Below, one piece after another: positions 53,201-61,600 of a stretch of 64,000 nt of DNA (positions are counted from its first letter, which is position 1; each line of letters opens with the position of its first letter). This DNA comes from Ficedula albicollis. Its lineage: Eukaryota; Chordata; Aves; Passeriformes; Muscicapidae. The notes below the pieces were generated by a model. It was not told the origin of the DNA. It did not search any database and saw only the letters and a program-made list of their open reading frames with translations. Location: assembly GCF_000247815.1 (NCBI RefSeq), contig NC_021677.1:43932864-43996863 (forward strand), in the 5' to 3' direction. Position numbers and translations under genes: made by a program.

Positions 53201-54639
53201 GGCATTGGTTCCTAAAAACCTTTGGAAAAATGTGTCAAGAGTAAAAGCATCACTCTTCAAAACTACAGAAACCCTTAGGAGGGACGCTGGCTCAATACAA
53301 GAAACTACTTGCTCTGTAATATTTATTTTCTTCAGCGCTTTTTAAAAGGCCTATAATGGCAATAACCCTGGCATTAGAACATGGGCTTAATGATGGCTCA
53401 ACTTTCTTCAAGCCATCATCTTTCCTGTTGGCCATTAATCCCCAACTGGTGCCAAAGGCTTTTGACTGTAGTATGTTTAATTCATGGAGGTTACACAGAT
53501 CGCTTCCTGTGAAGATTTGCAGATGTAAATTCAGGAACAAATTAACCTTTTTGCATTTTTGGCTAGAAATCTCCAGCCTTTTTGATATATTTGTTCATGG
53601 AGAAAAAGGACTCAAGCTCTAGAATCTTTGAACACATCTTACTGCAGAAGAAAAGAGAGAAGGCAGTGGAAGGAAGACGAGGGGAAGGGAAAACTCTTAA
53701 ACCTCTTTGGCAGCCTAGTTCCACTTATTTGCTCCCACTGACACAGGGTAGCTATGGTTTTTTGTACCCCTGTAAGAGCTTTACGTTCTCTGTAATTGCA
53801 GGTTTCATAACAGTTTGATTGTTTCTTGATTTGTCCTCTCCCCTGTAGCTCCACTGGCTTTGCAGACTGGGCTGTATGAAAAGAATTGGTGAAGGTGCCA
53901 TTCTGTCCATAGCTATCAAGGTTAAGTGCTAATCTTTACCACAGCTGTAACATATAGGAGCATGATCCAAAATTATTTATTAGTGCAGAGCAACACCAGA
54001 AAAAAATTCAGGATGCAATTCCTTAGCACTTCAGTGCTGTTTATTTAGCAAGCCCTGTCAGATTTCTTGCTAAACCCTCTCTCTTTTGATTTATCTATTG
54101 GCTATTTTTCTCTTAAGGTTAAAAAGAGTATTTATTGTGTGTAATTAATAAAATATTTCATCCTCTTTATTTTTAAAGCATTAACCTGTAAATTAAAAAT
54201 ATGAAGTATGTGACTTTATGCTGTTTCAGAGCTGAAAGTCTTCTGTCTAAACTTTGCTTTTTCCAGTTATTGTATTGCTGAGGAAAATGAAAATTAAAAA
54301 GCCTACATTTTTCACCCCCCTCCTTGTGGCTTCTGCACAAGAATATCAAGACTATGTACATCAAAACTGTCTCACGTTCAGCTGACTATCTGACAGTACT
54401 CGTCTGGGCCCTTCAGAAGAAGAAATGTGATCATACTGCATTTTCTTTCATGTTTCATCCTGCAGTTGAATCTGATTTCATCTCAAGCATTTGGATGCTG
54501 TGCTAATGATGGAATACAAATTGAGAGGTGGGGAGAGATTCTGTATACCTGGAATATAATTTCACAGTTACATTTGTACCCACAGAACTGCAGTTGGTGT
54601 GAAAACAGTGTTGATTAAAATAATCAGTCTAGCACTTAA
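50291..54639. other. unassigned sequence
   Basis: An A-rich tract lies at 51691-51728. From 52.8 to 53.85 kb both strands carry several overlapping open frames of 70-94 codons, a lower stop density than in neighbouring DNA; none matches a family I know and they change frame repeatedly. It could be a long-dead coding or transposon sequence, or chance. Confidence 0.45.
51691..51728. repeat. A-rich low-complexity tract
   Basis: Runs of A separated by single G or GAG over about 38 bp. Confidence 0.8.
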
Positions 54640-54785
54640 TAGCACTTTAGGTTTTCAAATACAACACATTAATAGATTAATCTTTGCCACACCCCATGGG
54701 GTATTTTCCTATATGTATAAACTGAGAAAGTGCACACAGAGGAGATAGACTTGAATTTAATTTGTTGTTATACAGCTTTTGATTT
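54640..54785 (+). mobile_element. probable MIR-like SINE relic, strongly diverged
   Basis: AGCACTTTAGGTTTTCAAAT, ACATTAATAGATTAATC, TTTGCCACACCCCATGGGG, ATAAACTGAGAAAGTGCACA and TTATACAGC follow the order of motifs in a MIR core (TTTTCAAA, taatcct-CACAACACCC, AAACTGAGGCACAGAGAG, CACACAGC). The identity is low but collinear over roughly 140 bp. Confidence 0.6.
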
Positions 54786-55958
54786 CACTGAGTATTGCTC
54801 TGTGACAGAACTAACTGATTTCTGGTGATTTTAATTTCTTGCTGGATTTAGTCAGCCCTGTGAGCTCTTGTTCATTTCATCATCAGTCTGGATAAACTAA
54901 GAAGGTAAAGAAGTTGTCACTGTTAGGAAATTTTTCTAGCCCCTTTCCTCCTTAGATGATTCCTCAGTCAGCAGAGCAGAGAAATGAGTGTAACATGGGT
55001 CAGTTCAGTAAGGCCTAACCAGTTTTAGCTCCTTGAGGTGGTGAATTGGCCACAGTCTTTACAAGTTACCCTCCTCTTCTTTCTCGTGTTACCTTTTGCC
55101 AGGATGGTTTGGAGGGAACAAGAAAGCAGCTGTGATGACTGAGGCAGCTAGGCTGTTTACAAGGAGCAAAATAAGTGGATGTTCTGTTGCTTAGGTACCA
55201 GAATAATTTATTTTACTGTGGCAAGTGCCTTGGGGTGGGGATCAAACAGTAAGCCAGGAATTCTAGAGTTGATGAAGGTGGCTTTTGGACTGCAAAGTGT
55301 GTTTTTATTACATCGTTTATCTCAAATAAATAATTGAGGTCCTGCAGCTCCTGACAGGAAATGACATGAAGGCCAACCTTGCTTTAGGCTGAAGTAGAAG
55401 CATCTATCATGTAAATGAACTCTGAACCATGCCAGCAGGATGCATACATTGAGGGGATAATGGGTGGATGATATATTTTGTTATCCTAGGCCTTATTTAT
55501 CTACTTCAATATTTTTCTTTTTTTAAACAAGCAGCTATAGTAATAATTGCCAAATGTCTATACAATAACAAAACATGCTTATTTAAAGAGCTTCAGGACA
55601 TCTGAAACCATAATTAGGTACTGAAGGATTACCTGGGAGATGGTCTCAAGTTTGCTTATAATGTTTTATAACATTATAAATGTTATGATTAATCTGTTTT
55701 CTTCCCCATTTGTATTCAGTTGTGTTTTACTTTTCTCTATAAGAAGCCAACAGCAAATTAAGGATGTCCAACGCTGTATTGGATTTGTGTGGCCAGATTT
55801 TAGTAGCACAGGAGCTACAGGGATGGGTTCTGTGAGAAGCTGCTGGAGCTTCCTCCATTTCCAGCAGAGCCAATGCCAGCTGATTCCAAGATAGATGTGC
55901 TGCTGGCCAAGGCTGGGCCAATTAGACAATGGTGGTAATGCCTCTGTGTTAACATATT
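54786..55958. other. unassigned sequence
   Basis: No exon or repeat recognised. The region is partly read open on the minus strand by a long frame that continues into the LTR to the right (see the rejected list). Confidence 0.5.
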
Positions 55959-55990
55959 TAAGAAGAAGAAAAGAAAAAGAAAAAAAAAAG
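55959..55990. repeat. A-rich (AAG/AAAAG) tract before the LTR
   Basis: AGAAGAAGAAAAGAAAAAG and an A run immediately precede the apparent start of the LTR at 55991, and may be part of the insertion target or boundary. Confidence 0.75.
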
Positions 55991-56797
55991 TGATTGCTTG
56001 CTTGTAATTGTGTCCAGAGAGGAACAGAGTGAGAATACATGAAAGAACAACCCTGCAGACACCCAAGGCCAGTGCAGAAGGAGGGGGAGGAGGTTGCAGG
56101 CACTGGAGCTGGGATTCTCCTGCAGTCTGTGGTGCAGACTGTGGTGAAACAGCTGTGCCCCTGCAGCCCATGGAGGATGGTGGAGCTGCAGAGATCCACC
56201 CACAGCCCATGGCAGAGACTCATGCCAGAGCAGGTGGATGCCTGAGAGGAGGCTGTGAACCCATGGGAGGCCTGTGCTGGGACAGGCTCCTGGCTGGGAC
56301 CTGCAGACCCGTAGAGAAAGGAGCCCATGCTGAAGCAGGTTTCCTGATAGAGCAGCCTGTCCTTGAAGGACTGCACCCCATGGGAGAGGGAACCATGCTG
56401 CAGCAGTTCATGGAGAGCTGATGCCTGTGAGATGGACTCGGGTTGGGGAAGTTCATGGAGAAATGTTTCCCATGGGAGGGACCCCATGGTGGAGGAGGGG
56501 AAGGATTCCTTTCCTTGAGCAGCAGCAGAAACAACATGATGAGCTGACCATAACCCCCATTCCCTGTCTCTTTGTGCCACTGGGAGAGTAGGTAGAGATG
56601 GGAAGGAGGGATGGGTATGGAGGTGTTTTTAAGGTCTTACTTTGCTTCTCATTATCCTGCTCTGATTTTGTTAGTAATAAGTTCAATTAATATCCCAAAT
56701 TCTAGCCTAATTTGCCCATGACAGCATTTGGTGAGTGATCTCTCCCTGCCCTTATCTCAACCCATGAACCCTACATTGTATTTTCTCTCCCCTGTCC
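55991..56797 (+). mobile_element. ERVL-type solo LTR, sense
   Basis: About 800 bp of G-rich sequence with many imperfect CCCATGG and GGAGCTG motifs, followed by an AT-rich 3' part: GCTTCTCATTATCCTGCTC, TTAGTAATAAGTTCAATTAA, CCATGACAGCATTTGGTGAG, TATCTCAACCCATGAACCC and TTTTCTCTCCCCTGTCC. The 3' part is shared with the antisense fragment at 44.56-44.87 kb. The shared polyadenylation-like block reads AATAAG here. The left end may be the TG at 55991. The right end is lost: after CTGTCCAT the sequence departs from the other copy, which continues about 70 bp further to CACTACA. No gag, pol or env sequence adjoins it. Several open frames of 70-137 codons inside it are consequences of composition. 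Confidence 0.82.
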
Positions 56798-57304
56798 ATT
56801 ACACCTTTAAGCTGAAACTACCTTCTAGATTTCTCATCAAATGTCACCAAGACAAGATATGTTCTATTGCCTTATAGGACATGTTCTCTAAACACTGAGA
56901 TAGACTCTTCCACAAGGACTCCATAGAGATGATAGACAGGAGCTAGTTAACCAGAATGAGGAGGGAGTAAGAAAACATGCTGTTCAGTCCACCTCATCTC
57001 CTTATACTGCAGAGCAGGTAAGTGTTTGTGGCTTGAAGTGCTGAGAGATCCCAAATCAGTCCTTTATCCACATAGACTTCGAGTTTCAACATAGTATATA
57101 TTACAGAAAAATGCAGTGAACTGTGATTTGAAAAACGTTGGGCTTGGCAGTAAGAAAATGCAACTGGTCTGTGTTCCATTTAAAATTTGGCTTCTACAGT
57201 TCCTCATTGCTCATTAAGAATGCAGAATTGTTTCAATCCAGAGTCTTGTGCAGCAACTGTTGCGCATCTCACTTTATGGAGAGCAGATCTGCTTAAGCAA
57301 ACAC
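56798..57304. other. unassigned sequence
   Basis: No recognisable element between the LTR and the next CR1 remnant. Confidence 0.5.
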
Positions 57305-57945
57305 AGCTTTGTTTTTTGACAAGGTAGGCTGATAAGAGGAACTGTGTTGACATCTACCTGCACTTCTCAAAAGCTTTTGACTTCATACCACATGACATTC
57401 CAATTAAAAAATTAGAACTATGCAAAATTAATGTAGCACATAATAAACAGAATATAATTGTCTGATGGATTTCAAAAAAGGAATTGTAAATGAGGAATCA
57501 TCATTCACAGAGGGTATTTCCAGCAGGGTTCCATGGGAATCTTTTTCAGTCTAATACAATTCAGAGGTTTTATTAATAGTTTAGAAGTGAGGAAATCAGT
57601 GCCTGTAAAATTGGCAGAGGATGCAGCGTTAGTAGAAGTAAACAGTGGTAAAGTTGGATCAGTTTGACAGATTAATCTAGTTAATTTGGAAAGTGATTCT
57701 TATTTAACCAGCACAAGTGCAAGGTTGTATGTTTGGGAAAAAGGAAAACAGCTTCACATGCAGAGTTTGCTTCCAGAGAAACAGTGACCCTGAAAGGAGT
57801 TAGAAGTCAGGATGGATAATTGACTGAACAAGAGCTCTCAGTGTGACACTGTTGCTGAAAACTAATGTGACCTCAGATGAATAAGAGGAAAATTGCTGAA
57901 TAGGAACAGGAAAGCAGAGATTATGACCCTACACAGTGATGGGGT
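57305..57945 (+). mobile_element. old CR1 LINE remnant, reverse-transcriptase region
   Basis: Conceptual translation near 57350-57400 gives IYLHFSKAFDFIPHDIPIKK, matching the CR1 reverse-transcriptase motif where FSKAFD precedes a conserved PHD/PHN. Further right, LAEDAA-type and TSARLYVWEK-like segments match the CR1 region after the YADD-equivalent (FADDTKL) and the CHVLHLG-like block, but stops and frame changes separate them. At nucleotide level ACCAGCACAAGTGCAAGG and TTGTATGTTTGGG, then GTGTGACACTGTTGCTG, align in order with CR1 ORF2. It is much more decayed than the copies at 8.5 and 47.2 kb and is inactive. Confidence 0.75.
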
Positions 57946-58059
57946 ATTTTGGAGTCAGGATGAAACAATTAAATGCATCCCTGGTTTGGGAGTTGAGCCT
58001 GAATAATGGGGCTGAAAACACTGCACAACAGTGCCCTCTGAACATGGCATGCTGAAGTA

Positions 58060-58096
58060 AAGACACCTGAGAAGGTTCTCTGACACCTGAGAACAG
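58060..58096. repeat. short direct repeat
   Basis: GACACCTGAGAA occurs twice, about 20 bp apart, just left of the antisense CR1 tail. Confidence 0.75.
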
Positions 58097-58120
58097 TTTG
58101 ATTTGAAGCCTTCCTTGATA

Positions 58121-58172
58121 CAGAATCACAGGTTCACAAAATAAGCTGAGTTACAAGGAACCCATCAGAAAC
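58121..58172 (-). mobile_element. antisense CR1/SINE 3' tail
   Basis: CAGAATCACAGGTTCACAAA followed by ATAAGCTGAGTTACAAGGAA and CCCATCAGAAA is the degraded reverse complement of a CR1-type end. It lies only about 16 bp from the pentanucleotide array, so the array could have grown next to the short repeated tail of the element. Confidence 0.7.
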
Positions 58173-58187
58173 CCTTCCTTCCTGGAA

Positions 58188-59001
58188 TCTCTTCTCTTCT
58201 CTTCTCTTCTCTTCTCTTCTCTTCTCTTCTCTTCTCTTCTCTTCTCTTCTCTTCTCTTCTCTTCTCTTCTCTTCTCTTCTCTTCTCTTCTCTTCTCTTCT
58301 CTTCTCTTCTCTTCTCTTCTCTTCTCTTCTCTTCTCTTCTCTTCTCTTCTCTTCTCTTCTCTTCTCTTCTCTTCTCTTCTCTTCTCTTCTCTTCTCTTCT
58401 CTTCTCTTCTCTTCTCTTCTCTTCTCTTCTCTTCTCTTCTCTTCTCTTCTCTTCTCTTCTCTTCTCTTCTCTTCTCTTCTCTTCTCTTCTCTTCTCTTCT
58501 CTTCTCTTCTCTTCTCTTCTCTTCTCTTCTCTTCTCTTCTCTTCTCTTCTCTTCTCTTCTCTTCTCTTCTCTTCTCTTCTCTTCTCTTCTCTTCTCTTCT
58601 CTTCTCTTCTCTTCTCTTCTCTTCTCTTCTCTTCTCTTCTCTTCTCTTCTCTTCTCTTCTCTTCTCTTCTCTTCTCTTCTCTTCTCTTCTCTTCTCTTCT
58701 CTTCTCTTCTCTTCTCTTCTCTTCTCTTCTCTTCTCTTCTCTTCTCTTCTCTTCTCTTCTCTTCTCTTCTCTTCTCTTCTCTTCTCTTCTCTTCTCTTCT
58801 CTTCTCTTCTCTTCTCTTCTCTTCTCTTCTCTTCTCTTCTCTTCTCTTCTCTTCTCTTCTCTTCTCTTCTCTTCTCTTCTCTTCTCTTCTCTTCTCTTCT
58901 CTTCTCTTCTCTTCTCTTCTCTTCTCTTCTCTTCTCTTCTCTTCTCTTCTCTTCTCTTCTCTTCTCTTCTCTTCTCTTCTCTTCTCTTCTCTTCTCTTCT
59001 C
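58188..59001. repeat. (TCTTC)n microsatellite, about 163 perfect copies
   Basis: An uninterrupted 814-bp pentanucleotide array, pure pyrimidine on the plus strand and pure purine on the minus strand; I see no variant unit. Because 5 and 3 are coprime, every frame repeats every five codons without a stop, which creates a 291-codon minus-strand frame of REEKR repeats that is not a protein gene. Polypurine mirror-repeat tracts of this length can form triplex (H-DNA) and stall replication. Perfect uniformity implies recent expansion, concerted homogenisation, or assembly smoothing. Confidence 0.99.
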
Positions 59002-60519
59002 ACCTCCATTTGATGTTTAGATTTAGGGTGAAGCTGTTGAAGCCCACCCCCTTGTGGAGAGAGAGACAGTGAGATGGCTGTGTTATTGTGTGTTGCAGAG
59101 ACCTGGAGAATTTATTTCTCTCCTGTTGAACAGAAGATTTGAATAACCATAGCAACAGTAAAACCTGCCGTGAATCTTACAGCATGAAGCATTGCTGATA
59201 TCTACTTCTGGGGACCAAGGTCCTTGTCCCAGCTCTACCAGGTTGATTCTGGAGAGATCAATGTTAAAACAAGTGAAGAGTTTCTGACAGATATCTTTTA
59301 ATGCGATTTTCTTCTGTTCTTCTTTTCTCTCATTGCTCATGCACTGGCTGTGGATTTTTTTAAATGACTTATTTAAAAGAAATCAGTGTGAAGTGGTTAA
59401 TTTTTAATATTGGGTATTCAAAGCAAACCACACAAATCTTGAAGAAGTATGTGTATTTTGTGGAGAGTGAAAAAGGACATCCAGCTAATGTTAAACAGCT
59501 TGCCTGGCTTAATTAGATCCACTTCAGGGAGTTCAGTGGGAATATTACTGACCTGGTGAGAAAAAAAAAATCCCATGTATGCTAAGGTTAGCGTTAGGTA
59601 TTCTTTTAGCCTACAAGAATCACAAATAGTTTTGATACAGCATCAATCTTTTTGTGAGATAAGTTGAGATCTCCACATTTGCTATGAGCTGTGAGCCTGT
59701 GCCTAAACAGCCAGTGCCAGAACCAACTCTGTATATTTAGATTATTATTCTTATTATTTTAGTTCTCCAGCCACCTTGTTTCAGTCTCACCGTCATAGGT
59801 GAGAGTAAGGTCCACATTGAGTTATAGGCTTGTGAATTCAAATTATGCCTATTGCTTGTCTTCTGGCTTCAGCTGAGTTTCTCTGGTATAAAATGTACAT
59901 GACTGAACTCAAGAATCATTAGTTAGTTGTGTTCTAGCAGGTTTTTTTACTTTTCAAATGTCTAATTCTATGTTCTGTATAGACTGAAGTCTTGTGACAG
60001 GTGCTGCCTGCCTGCCCTCCAAGCCAGCAATACCATGTCATCCCATTCCTTTGGCAGTATTCTGTTTACTGAGGTTGTGTTGAGCATATATATGTGCAGC
60101 CTCTGCTTCTGGCCCCACTTGCCTTTGCTTGATTCAGTACATAGTCAGTGCTTGCTCAGGTCTGCCAGAAAGCCCTAGCAGAGGTGCCAGAGCAAATGCT
60201 GAGAACTGAAACCACATAGCTATGATTATTAATGTATTAGAAAACATCCCACTGGCAAAGAAAGCTTTCACAGCAACATTCCATTAAGTTGTTGAAAAGT
60301 CTTCTTGTTTGCCTGACTCCCATTTAAACAAAACAAAACATACTCGTGAAGGATAGGTACTCCCTCTAACAGGCTGTTGGTCAAGTGCTTCTGCACAGAG
60401 CAATAGGGTGTTAGATTAAAGCATCCAAATGGCCATTATAGATGGGTTTGGATGTAGAAAAGGCTTGTGTGCCATGAAATGTGGAGTATTGGTGTACATT
60501 ACAATATGGAAGAACATGC
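59002..60519. other. unassigned sequence
   Basis: No gene recognised; the largest frame is 85 codons (59083-59340, minus), lysine-rich at its start and without a motif. Confidence 0.5.
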
Positions 60520-60750
60520 CTGGTAGGGCAATAGGCAATGGGTACAAACTGAAGCACAGGAGGTTCCATCTGAATATCAGTAAATACTTTTTTACAGTAA
60601 GGTGATGAAGCATTAACAGAGAATGCACAGTCCTGGGCAACCAGCTCTAAGTGGGCCCTGCTTGAACAGCAGTGGGGTTAAACCAAATGCCCTCAAAAGA
60701 TCCCTTCCCTTGCAACACAGGATCACCATTCTGTGATCCTTTGTGACACT
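60520..60750 (+). mobile_element. CR1 LINE 3' end with internal deletion
   Basis: AGGCAATGGGTACAAACTGA, AGCACAGGAGGTTCCATCTG, TCAGTAAATACTTTTTTACA, CAGTCCTGGGCAACCAGCTC, CCCTGCTTGAACAGCAG, ATGCCCTCAAAAGATCCC and CCATTCTGTGATCC follow the CR1 3' region in order. About 50-60 bp expected between GATGAAGCATT and CACAGTCCTGGG are missing. Only non-coding CR1 sequence remains. Confidence 0.93.
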
Positions 60751-61250
60751 GTTAGAAGTGCCATTGGCATGTGGCTTCCGGTATTTGCAAATCTGTCTTC
60801 CGTAGGAGGTAGAAAAAAAATTCAATACTCCTTGCTATATTTCAACTTACAAGCCTCTTGACCTCTCTGCAGCTGACCCATCTATTATGCATATTTCCTT
60901 TACTGTGGTACTCTGAGCCTCATCAGAGGGCTATATAGTGTCTGGAGATCTGCAGATTACAGCCATTATGGGACTCCCTGTTCTGTATTTTGCTGTACCA
61001 AGAGTTTTCACGCTGGTGACACTTGTAGGTGGGCATTAACTTAGAGCCAGGAAAACGTTTCTTTCCAGCTTGTGGCATCCATTTCCATGTAAAACAAACA
61101 AACAAACAAAAAAAAGTGCCAGTATGACAGAGCATAAAAGTGTTTTCCACAAAGCTTTTGAAAATAAGCGCTGTTCCTGCGCTGGTACTTTTAATTGGAG
61201 TTTTATCTGCCCAACTTCCGTAGCTTTTAGAACGCATATCTGTGCGTGCC
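60751..61250. other. unassigned sequence upstream of the CpG island
   Basis: Contains an (AAAC)n tract (61095-61112). A 143-codon frame running 61070-61501 crosses into the CpG island; its first part has no motif. Confidence 0.5.
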
Positions 61251-61280
61251 TATATACTTATGCCGCTAGGCTTCATCCCC
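61251..61280 (+). promoter_or_regulatory. candidate core promoter with TATA-like motif
   Basis: TATATACTTA at 61251 sits about 30 bp before the left edge of the only CpG-rich block in the window. The spacing would suit plus-strand transcription starting near 61280. Motif and position are seen; promoter activity is inferred. Confidence 0.35.
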
Positions 61281-61600
61281 TCGTGGTGCCGGAGCAGAGC
61301 GGCCGGGAGTGCCGCGGGAGCTGCGCGGTGTGCGGCGAGGCGCCGGTGAGGATGCCGCTGCCAGCAGAGAGCACTGTCACCATGCGTTGGGCACCGCCGC
61401 CGCTGCTCCCGCTTCCCTTCGGGCTGCCGGCGCCAGGAGGGCTCTTAAAGGACACCGCAGGAGGAAAGCTGTGCCGCCTTTACCGCTGCTCTGCCCCGTG
61501 AATGCACGCTGGCAGGGCTTTCGGGAGAGGAGCAGCCGTGCCTCGGCGGAGGGAGCCCTGTGCCCCGGGTGTGAGCCCAGGGTGTGTGGCCCCAAACCGG
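61281..61600. promoter_or_regulatory. CpG island, candidate promoter or first exon
   Basis: I count about 30 CpG dinucleotides in roughly 310 bp, against almost none in most of the window, and the base composition is clearly GC-rich. It includes GCGGCGAGGCGCCGGTGAGG, which holds a good splice-donor-like CCG|GTGAGG at 61346, and ATG at 61382 in a favourable context (GTCACCATGC). That ATG opens 39 codons starting MRWAPPPLLPLPFGLPAPGG and ending at a stop at 61499-61501. The proline/leucine-rich start could be a signal-peptide-like leader or mere composition. A longer overlapping frame (61309-61824) begins with GTG and is not supported. This could be the 5' end of a protein-coding gene or of a non-coding RNA on either strand, or an orphan CpG island. 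Confidence 0.65.

Noticed and set aside
56008..56421. 137-codon plus-strand open frame
   Set aside because: It lies wholly within the LTR, overlaps other open frames and reflects its low stop content; no retroviral protein motif is present.
55666..56580. 304-codon minus-strand open frame, the longest in the window
   Set aside because: Its first codon is GTG, it crosses the left boundary of the LTR, and most of it is the antisense of the G-rich LTR. No domain is recognisable.
58134..59009. 291-codon minus-strand open frame of REEKR repeats
   Set aside because: It is the frame-neutral translation of the TCTTC array; there is no non-repetitive protein part of any size.
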